NCBI GenBank assembly: GCA_964508715.1
Contig: CAZDUX010000035.1
Coordinates: 1 to 21,825 of the forward strand
Source of the DNA: JAKALX01 sp964508715
GTDB lineage: Bacteria; Chloroflexota; Dehalococcoidia; Tepidiformales; Tepidiformaceae
Length of the DNA: 21,825 nucleotides
Reading direction: 5' to 3'
Shown: piece by piece, positions 13,719 through 21,776 of the stretch
Layout: each line of letters begins with the position of its first letter
Numbering within the stretch: the first letter of the stretch is position 1
The notes under the pieces: generated by a model
Told to the model about the DNA's origin: nothing
The model's database searches: none
The model's input: only the letters and a program-made list of their open reading frames with translations
Program-made: the position numbers and the translations under genes

Positions 13719-14977
13719 CTGCGGACGGGCCGTTTTCCGGCCTGCGTGTCGTCGAGTTTGGGCGATTCATTGCCGCCCCCTACTGTTGCCAACTGCTGGC
13801 CGACGGCGGCGCCGATGTCATCAAGGTTGAAGATGTCATCGGCGATGAGACGCGCCGCAACGGCCCGATTCTCGAGACGGAGGGGCGCCAGTTCCTCAAC
13901 AAGAACCGTGGCAAGCGCTCCCTTGCCGTCGACCTCGGACACCCCGAAGTCCTCGCTGCCGTTCGCCGCATTGCCGCCGGTGCCGATGTGATCGTCGCGA
14001 ACTTCCGCCCCGGGCAGGCAGAGAGACTCGGCCTCGACTATGCCGCTGTGCGTACCACAAACCCGCGCATCGTCTATGCAGAAAACACCGCCTTCGGAAC
14101 GACTGGCCCGCTCGCTGGCATGGCCGGCATGGACATCGCGATGGTTGGCTACTCCGGATTGGCACAGTTCACCCCGGGCGGCCCGATGCCACTTGCCGAG
14201 CCGGTCGTCGATTACACCGCTGGCCTGCTCCTTGCCTGGGGGATTTCGACGGCGCTCTACCACCGCGAACGCACGGGCGAAGGCCAGAAGCTCGATGTCT
14301 CGCTCCTGCACGCAGCCCTCGTGCTCGAGAACAACAACGTGAACCACGTTGATGTCATCGATGGTTGGCGGCCCGAGTTCGTGGACTACCTGAAGACGGC
14401 ATTCAGTGAAGGAAAGACGTGGGAGGAGATCCTCCGGCACCGTGACTCGCTCCAACCGTTCGCCCTGGCCCGTGCTTACTACGGGTTCTACCGCACCGCC
14501 GACGGTGTGATCGCGATCGCCGCCCTCGGGCGTCCGCTTCAGCGGCGTGTCATCGAGATCCTTGGCATCGAAGACCGCTGGGTAAGTGAGCCGGGGTGGC
14601 TCCCGGAAGATGCCCGGGCCCATGTCGAGCAGGTAGTTGCGGCGGCCGAGGCTGTCTTTGCCGGCGCTTCGAACGATGCCTGGACGACAAAGTTGCGCGC
14701 AGCCGGGGTGTCGGTTTGCCCTGTCCAGTTTCGCGAGCAACTCCTGGACGACGAACAGGCGCTCGCGAATGGGGACTTCGTCACCCTCGAGCATGATCTC
14801 GTCGGCACGTACCGTGTCGTCGCCCCGCCTGTTCGGTTCAGCGCCTCCCCCCTGCGAGCCGGGAAGGCCTCGCCGGTATTGGGAAGGGATACGCACGCAA
14901 TCCTCCAGGAAGCCGGGGTCTCCAACGACGACATACAACGCCTGGCTAATGCGGGGGCCATTACGGTCGCAAACTGA
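13715..14977 (+). CDS. CaiB/BaiF (family III) CoA-transferase, paralogue of the one at 1999-3276
   Basis: A 420-residue family III CoA-transferase: FSGLRVVEFGRFIAAPYC at the start, GADVIKVEDVIGDETRRN (32-49), NRGKRSLAVDL (64-74), catalytic Asp166 in PVVDYTAGLLLAWG, then HRERTGEGQKLDVSLL. The start is a GTG at 13715 overlapping the preceding TGA (GTGA). It would attach CoA to the imported acid (or transfer it from a product) before the acyl-CoA dehydrogenase steps. Strong resemblance to the minus-strand CoA-transferase at the far end of the LacI cluster suggests both arms of the divergent regulon handle related molecules. Confidence 0.93.
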   Translation: MTADGPFSGLRVVEFGRFIAAPYCCQLLADGGADVIKVEDVIGDETRRNGPILETEGRQFLNKNRGKRSLAVDLGHPEVLAAVRRIAAGADVIVANFRPGQAERLGLDYAAVRTTNPRIVYAENTAFGTTGPLAGMAGMDIAMVGYSGLAQFTPGGPMPLAEPVVDYTAGLLLAWGISTALYHRERTGEGQKLDVSLLHAALVLENNNVNHVDVIDGWRPEFVDYLKTAFSEGKTWEEILRHRDSLQPFALARAYYGFYRTADGVIAIAALGRPLQRRVIEILGIEDRWVSEPGWLPEDARAHVEQVVAAAEAVFAGASNDAWTTKLRAAGVSVCPVQFREQLLDDEQALANGDFVTLEHDLVGTYRVVAPPVRFSASPLRAGKASPVLGRDTHAILQEAGVSNDDIQRLANAGAITVAN

Positions 14978-15058
14978 AACGTACACGAACCTTCCGCCTG
15001 GGCTGGTGCAGACCGAATCGTAGTGCGCCAGCCCTCGCAGAGGTACGGGAGGACCCGG

Positions 15059-16366
15059 ATGGTGAACGAAAACGGTAAGAGCGTCCTTGGCGGGATTCGT
15101 GTCATCGAGTTCGCCCAGGCGATGGCAATACCATTCTGCGGGCTGCTCATGGCCGATCTTGGCGCAGAGGTCGTCAAGGTCGAACCACCGGAGGGGGACG
15201 CGTTCCGGGCCAACCAGTCGCAGGTGCTACCCGGCGAGAGCAAGGGCTTCACCATCTATAACCGGGGCAAACGCAGCGTCTGTATCGACCTGGCCCGGCC
15301 CGAGAGCGCGGAGGCGATCGATGCCCTGGTGCGCTGGGCCGACATCGCCCTCGTCTCCTTCAAGCCCTCCGACGTGGAGCGCTTCAACGTTGGGTACGAC
15401 CATTTCGCTTCTCTCAATCCGAATATCATCTACCTGGAGCACGTCCCGCTCGGGCCCAGGGGACCGTATGGCCGTGATGGTGGCTACGATGTCATCGTCC
15501 AGGGCATGTCCGGGCTCGGCACCATCACTGGCCGGGTTGTGGGCGATGCTCCCCAGAACGTGCGGCCGGCGTATGTGGATGTATCCACCGGCTACGCATC
15601 GCTCGCCGCAGTGCTCGCCGCGCTCTACCAGCGTGAAAGGACCGGAGAAGGACAGCGCGTCCAGACCTCTCTCCTTGGCACAGGTCTCACCCTCGCCGGC
15701 AACATGCTGCACTGGTTCGCGGCCACCGATCCGGACGTCTGGGAATCGTTCACGGCACGCCTGGGGGAACTGCGCGCGGGTGGCGCCGGGTTTGAAGAGC
15801 AGCGCCAACTCTACGAACGGACGATCCTCGCGGGAGGATACGGGAACATCTACTTCCGGCATTACCGCACCAGGGACGGTTTTGTGTCGGTTGGTTGCTT
15901 GAGCCCCGTTCTCAATGCACGCCTCCGCCAGGCCATCGGAGTCGAGGACCCACGTATGACTCCCGGCTTCGAACTCGGGACGCCCGAAGCATACGACGCC
16001 CTGACCGCCTTGATCCGCCAGGCGGAGGACGTCTTCCGCGGAAGGACCACCGCCGAGTGGATCACGCATCTCAAGGCGAACGGCGTCCCTTGTGGGCCAT
16101 TCAACTTCCCGACCGAAGTCTTTGAGGACCCCCAGGTCCTTGCGAACGACTTCATCATCGAGATGGAGCACCCCCTGCTCGGCCCATACAAGACCTTCGC
16201 CACGCCATTTCGTTTCGACCGCACGCCGGCCCGCGCCGAACGCTCCTCGCCGCTCCTCGATGCCGACACCGATGCCGTTCTGCTCGAGGCGGGCCTGCCA
16301 GGCAGCGCGGTTGAGCGCCTCCGCTCATCCGCCGTCATCGGCGCGCGCGGCGTTGACATGCAATGA
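15059..16366 (+). CDS. CaiB/BaiF (family III) CoA-transferase, third copy
   Basis: A 435-residue family member more distant from the other two: GGIRVIEFAQAMAIPFCG, LGAEVVKVEPPEGDAFR (35-50), NRGKRSVCIDLARPE (68-82), GYDVIVQGMSG (142-152), catalytic Asp174 in PAYVDVSTGYAS and RERTGEGQRVQTSLL. Start ATG 15059 lies 5 nt after GGGAGGA; the frame is open to a GTG at 15023 but without ribosome site. An 81-bp gap, with no promoter or terminator that I can see, separates it from the previous CoA-transferase, so it is probably the last gene of the same transcript. It ends 47 bp before the convergent LysR gene; no clear terminator is visible between them. Confidence 0.93.
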   Translation: MVNENGKSVLGGIRVIEFAQAMAIPFCGLLMADLGAEVVKVEPPEGDAFRANQSQVLPGESKGFTIYNRGKRSVCIDLARPESAEAIDALVRWADIALVSFKPSDVERFNVGYDHFASLNPNIIYLEHVPLGPRGPYGRDGGYDVIVQGMSGLGTITGRVVGDAPQNVRPAYVDVSTGYASLAAVLAALYQRERTGEGQRVQTSLLGTGLTLAGNMLHWFAATDPDVWESFTARLGELRAGGAGFEEQRQLYERTILAGGYGNIYFRHYRTRDGFVSVGCLSPVLNARLRQAIGVEDPRMTPGFELGTPEAYDALTALIRQAEDVFRGRTTAEWITHLKANGVPCGPFNFPTEVFEDPQVLANDFIIEMEHPLLGPYKTFATPFRFDRTPARAERSSPLLDADTDAVLLEAGLPGSAVERLRSSAVIGARGVDMQ

Positions 16367-16413
16367 GTCGCCCCCTGCACGGGCCCAAATCCTTCCCAAT
16401 GCGCCCACCCATG

Positions 16414-17343
16414 TCACGCCGGCGGGTGCCACGAATCCGAGAGCGCGAACTCCACGAATGCGCGATTGGCCGGTGATTCCCATCCACCCCGCCGCCGTAC
16501 CAGGTAAAACGAACGGGTTGGTGGTGCGGCCAGTTCCAGCACTACAAGAGAATGGTCATCCCGTCGCACCGAGGCTCGCGAGACGATCGCTAGCCCGGCT
16601 CCAGCCCGCACCGCCGTCTTGATCGCCTCGACCGACGTGAGCGAAAGGACGGTCTGGGGGCTGGCACCGTCCCCAAACCACGTTTCAATGTGCCAACGAA
16701 TGGCCGGCCTGCCAGCCCGCGTTCGTCCGTCGGGCACCCGTGCACCAAACATCACGAAACGCTGTCCGGCGAAGTCGCGGGGTGTGAGTGCCCGCCCGAG
16801 ACCGGTAAGTGGATGCCCGGGTGGTGCAATCCCGATGAGCGTCTCCTCCAGGACTGGTCGTTTCAGAAGGTGGTCGTCCTCGCGCGGATCGCTGTGGAAC
16901 CCGATCTCGAACCGGCGCGTGGCGACGCCCGTATCTACCGCTTCCGCGTCGTTGATGACGGAGACGCTCATCCGAACGGCGGGGAAGAGGGCACTGAAAC
17001 CCACGCAAATGTGCGGTACGACGAAATCCCCGGCAGTTGTCGCCGCTGAAATCGCGATCTGGCCGGTGTTGGGAGACCGTATCTCATTGAGCGCCTGCGA
17101 TAGTCCTTCCGCCTCGTCGGCCACCCGGAGCGCGTGCTCATAGACGATTCGCCCGGGCGTCGTAAGCACCACCTTCTTCCCCACCTGTTCGACGAGCCGG
17201 TCGCCCGCCAGCCGCTCGAGTTGGCGTACATGCTGGTGCACGGTTGGCTGGGCGAGACGGAGCGTTGCGCCCCCACGCGTGTAGCTCTGGGCGTCGACCA
17301 CGGCAACGAAGCTGCGCAGCAGGTGCGGCGGCAGATCAATCAT
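16414..17343 (-). CDS. LysR-type transcriptional regulator
   Basis: A 309-residue LTTR. The winged helix-turn-helix occupies residues 6-65 (LLRSFVAVVDAQSYTRGGATLRLAQPTVHQHVRQLE region, with QPTVHQHVRQLE as recognition helix), followed by a linker helix and an effector domain beginning near residue 92 (GQIAISAATTAGDFVVPHI). LTTRs sense a small pathway metabolite and usually regulate the divergent neighbour, here the second SBP. No ribosome site is evident before the ATG at 17343, while TATGCT lies 11 nt upstream on the minus strand, so a very short leader is possible. The effector is unknown. Confidence 0.92.
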   Translation of the reverse strand: MIDLPPHLLRSFVAVVDAQSYTRGGATLRLAQPTVHQHVRQLERLAGDRLVEQVGKKVVLTTPGRIVYEHALRVADEAEGLSQALNEIRSPNTGQIAISAATTAGDFVVPHICVGFSALFPAVRMSVSVINDAEAVDTGVATRRFEIGFHSDPREDDHLLKRPVLEETLIGIAPPGHPLTGLGRALTPRDFAGQRFVMFGARVPDGRTRAGRPAIRWHIETWFGDGASPQTVLSLTSVEAIKTAVRAGAGLAIVSRASVRRDDHSLVVLELAAPPTRSFYLVRRRGGWESPANRAFVEFALSDSWHPPA

Positions 17344-17384
17344 CGTGTTTCAGAAGCATATTCATAGCGATCATCGGATTGTAC

Positions 17385-19115
17385 ATGGAAATACACCCAC
17401 ATAGACTCCATGTGGGAGTTGACAACCAGCCAGACGTGAAACGGGGGATAGCCATAGATATCGGACGACAGAACTGGTCGCGACGCCAACTGCTGCGGGG
17501 TGGCGCCACCGCTGCAGCCGGTCTCGGCGCGTGGACCATCGTTGGTTGCGGCGACGATGACAACGGCGGTTCGAAATCGACGACGACCGCGGGGACGGGC
17601 ACCCGCCCGGGCGGCTCACCCGCAGCCAGCGCCACCGCTGCCCCCAAAGAGACCCCCAGGACCGGTGGAAGCCTGACTGCCGCGCAGGTCTCCGACGTGA
17701 GCTTCGGTACGGGCTACCCGTTCCTCTTCGCCGCCGAGAACCCCTACCTCAACTACCTGCCCGTTGAAGCCATGGTCCGTTACGTCGACGATCTCACGCC
17801 CCAACCATGGCTCGTCGATCTCTACGAATTCAGCCCTGACAAGACGAAGCTCACCGCCCGCCTCAAGCCGAACCTCAAGTTCCACAACGGCGATCCCGTC
17901 ACGCCTGAGGATGTCTTCTTTGGGATCGAACTCATCAACGACCCGAAGAAGTTCAACATCACTGGCTCGTTCCAGCTCGCCACCCTCGCCAGGCTCGTCA
18001 CGAATATGACGAAAGTCGACGACCACACGATGGAGTTCACCTTCTCCGCCGCCCGCCCCAACATCAACGACCTGTTCACCCAGCTCAATGTCACCCAGCG
18101 TTCGAAGTTCGATGCGCTCCGCACCGGCAAGGATGTCCAGGGTACTGGTCCGTTCAAGTTCGTCAGTTGGAGCACCGGGAAGTCACTGACCTTCGCTGCT
18201 AACAAGGACTGGCACCGGAAGGACCAGAATGCTGGGCCGTATCTCGACGAAATCGTCGTCAAGTTCTTCGCCGACCAGGACGCCGAGGGGCTCTCCTATG
18301 CCGCCGGTGAGCTCGATCTCATCCTCTCACCCTCCGCGTCCGTGGCGAAGGATTACAGGCCCAAGAGCCTCACGTTCAACGCGCCGAAGACCGGGCTCAC
18401 CTACCTTGGCCTCAACGTCACCAACCCCATGCTCAAGGATGCGCGAGTCCGGCAGGCGATCTTCCTCGCCGTCGACCGCGACCGCGTTGTGAACGAACTG
18501 GGCGAAGGGTTTGGAAAGGTCACTTCCCAGCCGTGGCCCGAAACTTCGCCAGCGTTCGACCCGGCACTCGAAGGCGCACACTACGACCCCGCAAAGGCGA
18601 AATCGCTCCTCAAGGAGGCGGGATTCACCCAGTCTGCCCCCATTGCCCTCGATGCCCGCACCCCGACCTACTCCAGCCTCGCCGCGCTTCTCAAGGAAAA
18701 CTTCGACGCGATTGGAGTGAAAGTCGAGATCCAGCCATCGGAGGCAAACGCCTTCCTCGCGAAGCTTCGGGCGCGGCAGTTCACCGGCATGTGGGTCACG
18801 ACCCACGCGTTCAGCGACCTTACGCCACTCACGAACTTCGAGCAGACGCTTCCCTACCAGGTGCCAAATCCCAGCTACTACGACTCGCCCGACTACGTTG
18901 CGATCGTCAAAGCACTCGGTTCACTCGATCCGGCCGGCGCCGAGGCGAAAGCCCAGTATCAGAAGTTCAACAAGCTCTTCACCGAAGACCCATGGATCAT
19001 CCCCTGCTCTCCCAACTCCCGCATCGACCTCATTGGACCGAAGGTGAAGGGCTACGGGAAGTACTGGGTGACACCGTCGTCTTCGCCGCGGTTCAACGAA
19101 ATCTGGAAGGCGTAG
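17385..19115 (+). CDS. ABC transporter substrate-binding protein (SBP_bac_5), Tat lipoprotein, paralogue 2
   Basis: A solute receptor of 576 residues from the ATG at 17385. It carries NWSRRQLLRGG (twin arginines) followed by TIVGC (lipobox) and an acidic linker. The body aligns along its length with the SBP at 6273: FHNGDPVTPEDVFFGIE, NPMLKDARVRQAIFLAVDR, TSQPWPETSPAF and FSDLTPLTNFEQTLPYQVPN. The start is doubtful: the ATG at 17385 and GTGs at 17412 and 17436 lack ribosome sites, whereas GGGGG (17443-17447) stands 6 nt before an ATA at 17454 that aligns codon for codon with the ATG of the first SBP (Trp at codon 8 in both). It has no permease genes of its own and probably shares the pair at 8017-9869. 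The gene is divergent from LysR and followed after 3 bp by an M28-like gene. Confidence 0.9.
   Translation: MEIHPHRLHVGVDNQPDVKRGIAIDIGRQNWSRRQLLRGGATAAAGLGAWTIVGCGDDDNGGSKSTTTAGTGTRPGGSPAASATAAPKETPRTGGSLTAAQVSDVSFGTGYPFLFAAENPYLNYLPVEAMVRYVDDLTPQPWLVDLYEFSPDKTKLTARLKPNLKFHNGDPVTPEDVFFGIELINDPKKFNITGSFQLATLARLVTNMTKVDDHTMEFTFSAARPNINDLFTQLNVTQRSKFDALRTGKDVQGTGPFKFVSWSTGKSLTFAANKDWHRKDQNAGPYLDEIVVKFFADQDAEGLSYAAGELDLILSPSASVAKDYRPKSLTFNAPKTGLTYLGLNVTNPMLKDARVRQAIFLAVDRDRVVNELGEGFGKVTSQPWPETSPAFDPALEGAHYDPAKAKSLLKEAGFTQSAPIALDARTPTYSSLAALLKENFDAIGVKVEIQPSEANAFLAKLRARQFTGMWVTTHAFSDLTPLTNFEQTLPYQVPNPSYYDSPDYVAIVKALGSLDPAGAEAKAQYQKFNKLFTEDPWIIPCSPNSRIDLIGPKVKGYGKYWVTPSSSPRFNEIWKA
17396..17416. 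promoter_or_regulatory. Inverted repeat between LysR and SBP2, possible LysR binding site
   Basis: CCCACAT (17396-17402), seven bases, then ATGTGGG (17410-17416). The 21-bp dyad lies 53 bp from the LysR start codon and 37 bp before the GGGGG ribosome-site candidate of SBP2. LTTR sites are dyads, but the classic T-N11-A spacing is not exactly met, so assignment is tentative. A TTGACA at 17419-17424 follows directly but lacks a good -10. Confidence 0.4.
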
Positions 19116-19118
19116 TCC

Positions 19119-20273
19119 GTGCCGGAAGCGAGCCGGAGTGAACGCATCGCTCGCGTTGTCCGTGAATATGACGCCCAGGGTCATCATCGAACCGGAACAG
19201 CGGTCGATGAAACCTCTGCCGGGTGGCTGCGCGACCTCCTGGCCGAGGCAGGTGTCGAGGCATCGCTCGAGGCGTACCCGTTCCGCCGATTCGTCCCCCT
19301 CGAAGCCTCACTCGTTGCCGGGGGCCAACAATTTAGCGGCCTGCCCGCGTTCGATTCTGCACTGACGGGTTTCGGTGGGGTGAGTGGCCGGCTCGGCCCG
19401 GTCGGCTCGGAATCGGAAATCGGTGTGGTTGCCGCGCCGCCCGGCAATGCAGCCGATGACCTCGAACGGGCCCGGCGGACAGGCGCGCACCTGGCGATTG
19501 TCCACATCACGACCGGCGGCCAGCCCGGCCTCGCTCCACGGAACGCCGCCGCCTACCCCTCAGGGTATGGGCCTCCAGTGCTGCAGGTGAGCAGTGAGCA
19601 CCGCGAAGCTATTGAGTCCCTCGCCGGGCGCCATGCCCCGGCGCATCTCGTCGCGACCGGACAGTACGAAGAGACGACCGCTGCGAACGTTATTGCCAGC
19701 ATCCGAGGTGCTGACTCAGCTCTCCCGCCACTTGCCGTGATGACACCGCGAAGCGGCTGGTGGCAATGTGCCAGCGAACGCGGCGGAGGTATCGCCTGCT
19801 GGGTCGAAGTCGCCCGGGAACTCCAGCGGCGCCCGCTTCGGCGCGATGCGTTCTTCGTGGCGACAACCGCGCATGAATTGGGGTACTGGGGGCTCGAACG
19901 GTACCTCGAACGGCGCCCGGGATTGGCGGAGGCGGCCCGCCTCTGGCTGCACCTCGGTGCATCGGTTGGTGCAGCGATAGCCCCGCGGCGTCTCCTGTTT
20001 GCCTCCGACGAGGAACTCGCAGCTCGCGCACGGCGCGCCCTCATTGAAGCGGCCGGCCCCGAGATCACCGTGGCGCCGGCGGGGAGCCGCCCTGGCGGCG
20101 AATCCGGGAACATCCACGATCGATCCGGACGCTACGTGTCATTCCTCGGTGGCTCCGCTGTCTTTCACCTCGAGGCCGATCGCTGGCCAGCCGCCATCGA
20201 TACCGGGGTGGTGGCGGCCTACAGTGACGCCTGCCTTCGCATCCTCAGGGAAGCAGACAACGGGCACGACTGA
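19119..20273 (+). CDS. M28 (aminopeptidase-like) family protein with degenerate zinc site
   Basis: A 384-residue protein resembling M28 zinc peptidases with an inserted PA-like domain. An N-terminal part reads GHHRTGTAVDETSAGWLRDLL; a PA-like middle spans about 100-185; then NVIASIRGAD, a GGGIACWVEVAREL helix (222-235) and RRDAFFVATTAHELGYWG (241-258) follow the M28 order. The usual ligands are missing: the strand expected to give AHxD reads VMTPRSGW, the Asp of the GADDNASG stretch is absent, and the glutamate pair is HE (His252-Glu253). It may be an inactive binder or use a different metal arrangement. Start is a GTG 3 bp after the SBP2 stop with GGAAGG 8 nt upstream, so it is co-transcribed with that receptor. 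No signal peptide, hence probably cytoplasmic. Confidence 0.7.
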   Translation: MPEASRSERIARVVREYDAQGHHRTGTAVDETSAGWLRDLLAEAGVEASLEAYPFRRFVPLEASLVAGGQQFSGLPAFDSALTGFGGVSGRLGPVGSESEIGVVAAPPGNAADDLERARRTGAHLAIVHITTGGQPGLAPRNAAAYPSGYGPPVLQVSSEHREAIESLAGRHAPAHLVATGQYEETTAANVIASIRGADSALPPLAVMTPRSGWWQCASERGGGIACWVEVARELQRRPLRRDAFFVATTAHELGYWGLERYLERRPGLAEAARLWLHLGASVGAAIAPRRLLFASDEELAARARRALIEAAGPEITVAPAGSRPGGESGNIHDRSGRYVSFLGGSAVFHLEADRWPAAIDTGVVAAYSDACLRILREADNGHD

Positions 20274-20282
20274 GGAGTTTCC

Positions 20283-20300
20283 GCCCGCTGCGTGGCGGGC
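20283..20300 (+). terminator. Short GC hairpin after the M28-like gene
   Basis: GCCCGC (20283-20288), a 6-nt loop TGCGTG, and GCGGGC (20295-20300), 9 nt after the TGA at 20273. There is no T-run, so termination would need Rho or be weak. The rest of the gap up to the tRNA (20301-20420) shows no gene; TTGCAC at 20350-20355 might be a -35 for the tRNA, without a clear -10. Confidence 0.35.
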
Positions 20301-20420
20301 TGGTGATGATGTTGGCGAGCCGCAGACCCGCAAGCCGGGCAATCAAGCGTTGCACGAACCGGCGTTCCACCAGATTCTGGATGTCTTCCTGAAGCCGCTT
20401 TGGCGTGCGTGTCCTCGCGT

Positions 20421-20495
20421 GCCCCCGTAGCTCAGCGGATAGAGCAGAGGTTTCCTAAACCTTGTGCGCAGGTTCGATTCCTGCCGGGGGTACCA
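20421..20495 (+). tRNA. tRNA-Arg (anticodon CCT)
   Basis: A complete cloverleaf can be drawn: acceptor GCCCCCG with CGGGGGT (one G-U pair at the end), D arm GCTC/GAGC, anticodon stem GAGGT/ACCTT around loop TTCCTAA giving anticodon CCT (reads AGG), and T arm GCAGG/CCTGC around TTCGATT. Discriminator A at 20492 is followed by an encoded CCA (20493-20495). The gene stands alone. Confidence 0.96.
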
Positions 20496-20577
20496 CTCAC
20501 CTTCTGATCGCGAATGACCTTGCCCTGCCCCGGTTATCGAGGGCGGTGGCTTGCACCCCCGGCAAAGCCCGGTCGCG

Positions 20578-20583
20578 TAGACT
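20578..20583 (+). promoter_or_regulatory. Possible -10 element for a leaderless transcript
   Basis: TAGACT lies only 6 nt before the ATG at 20590 and no Shine-Dalgarno sequence is present. A TANNNT box at this distance is the usual look of leaderless genes in Deinococcus-, actinobacteria- and chloroflexi-like genomes. TTGCAC at 20551-20556 is 21 bp upstream, a long spacing. Confidence 0.4.
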
Positions 20584-20589
20584 GGTTCC

Positions 20590-21741
20590 ATGACGGAGAC
20601 GCAGGCGAAAACGGCATTCAGCGACGCGGATATCAAGCGCTTTCGCGAGAACCTGAAGGATGAAGTTGATGGGGCGGCCCTCTACCGTATGCTGGCCGAC
20701 GCTGAAAAAGACCCCCATCTCAAGGAAGTCTATTCACGGCTCGCCGTGAGCGAAGACCGGCACCTCGCGCTCTGGCGTTCGAAGCTCGAAGAAGCTGGCG
20801 CCGAAGTCCCCAACTACAAGCCATCGATGCGCGTGAAGATGCTCGGCTGGCTCGCTCGCCGATTGGGCACCCAGGCTGTTTCCCCCGTCGTCACGCGGAT
20901 GGAGATGTCCGCTATCTCCATGTACGACAACCAGCCAGAGGCCGTCGATGCGAACCTGCCAGCCGACGAGCGGTCGCACGCACGCCTCTTTCGCGAGATC
21001 TCGCGAAGCGGCACCGCTGCCTCGGAAGGCGTCAACATTGCACGCATAGAAGGGCGGCATCGCGGTGGCACGGGAAACGCACTACGCGCAGCAGTCCTCG
21101 GGATCAACGATGGGCTGGTCTCGACATTGAGCCTCGTGATGGGCGTCGCCGGCGCCAGTCCCGGGCGATCGGTGGTCTTCCTGTCCGGCATCGCCGGTCT
21201 GCTGGCCGGATCGTTGTCCATGGCGCTGGGGGAATGGATTAGCGTCCGGAGTTCTGCCGAGTCGTTCGAGCGCCAGCTACGCGTCGAGGCGGAAGAACTC
21301 GAGATCATGCCGGAAGAGGAGCAGGAGGAGCTCACGCTCATTTACCAGGCGAAAGGGTTCACCCGTGAAGAAGCGGCGCAGGCCGCCCGGCGAATCCTGG
21401 CTAACAAGGAGACCGCACTCGATACGCTTGCTCGCGAAGAGCTCGGCATGTCGGCCGAGGAAGTCGGAAGTGCCTGGGTCGCAGGGACCACCTCGTTCCT
21501 GCTTTTTAGTGCTGGCGCCATCCTGCCGGTGCTCCCCTGGATGTTCGTCGGCGGGGCCATTGCGGTGGCGTTGAGCGCGATCGTCGCGGGATTGGGGCTC
21601 TTCGTCGCCGGCGCGTTCACCCACCTGTTCACTGGCAAGGGGCTGCTTTTCTCGGGCATGCGCATGCTCGCATTCGGCCTGGCCGCGGCCGTAGTCACGT
21701 TCGCTATCGGACGGGTGATCGGCGTCTCCACAGGTGTGTAG
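20590..21741 (+). CDS. Membrane-bound ferritin / VIT1-CCC1 fusion (MbfA-like iron or manganese exporter)
   Basis: A 383-residue two-domain protein. Residues 10-140 form a rubrerythrin/ferritin-like four-helix bundle with all expected di-iron ligands: Glu25, Glu55 and His58 (ExxH), Glu105, Glu127 and His130 (ExxH). Residues 164-383 are a VIT1/CCC1-type transporter with LGINDGLVSTLSLVMGVAGA (170-189), a cytosolic acidic helical insert (about 225-290, rich in Glu) and three further membrane segments. MbfA proteins of this design export iron, with the ferritin part sensing or collecting it on the cytosolic side, and protect against iron or peroxide stress. Manganese transport is the alternative within the VIT1 family. 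It stands alone after the tRNA. No iron-responsive operator is recognised. Confidence 0.92.
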   Translation: MTETQAKTAFSDADIKRFRENLKDEVDGAALYRMLADAEKDPHLKEVYSRLAVSEDRHLALWRSKLEEAGAEVPNYKPSMRVKMLGWLARRLGTQAVSPVVTRMEMSAISMYDNQPEAVDANLPADERSHARLFREISRSGTAASEGVNIARIEGRHRGGTGNALRAAVLGINDGLVSTLSLVMGVAGASPGRSVVFLSGIAGLLAGSLSMALGEWISVRSSAESFERQLRVEAEELEIMPEEEQEELTLIYQAKGFTREEAAQAARRILANKETALDTLAREELGMSAEEVGSAWVAGTTSFLLFSAGAILPVLPWMFVGGAIAVALSAIVAGLGLFVAGAFTHLFTGKGLLFSGMRMLAFGLAAAVVTFAIGRVIGVSTGV

Positions 21742-21751
21742 GGTTCCTTTC

Positions 21752-21776
21752 ACACCCGGGTCCCCACGGCGGGTGT
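21752..21776 (+). terminator. Possible terminator hairpin after the ferritin/VIT1 gene
   Basis: ACACCCG (21752-21758) and CGGGTGT (21770-21776) form a 7-bp stem with an 11-nt loop, 10 bp after the stop codon. A TTTT stands at 21785-21788, a little far for a classical intrinsic terminator. The remaining bases to 21825 show no gene. Confidence 0.4.

Noticed and set aside
16367..16413. Bidirectional terminator between the third CoA-transferase and LysR
   Set aside because: No convincing stem or T-run in the 47-bp gap.
17419..17447. TTGACA as a promoter for the second SBP
   Set aside because: At 17-bp spacing the -10 position is CGGGGG, which is the ribosome-site candidate, so no acceptable -10 exists.
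20343..20636. Minus-strand 97-aa frame with YPRQESNLRTRFRKPLLYPLSYGG-like text (shortened: PRQESNLRTRFRKP)
   Set aside because: It is the antisense translation of the tRNA-Arg gene, a well-known false protein in databases.
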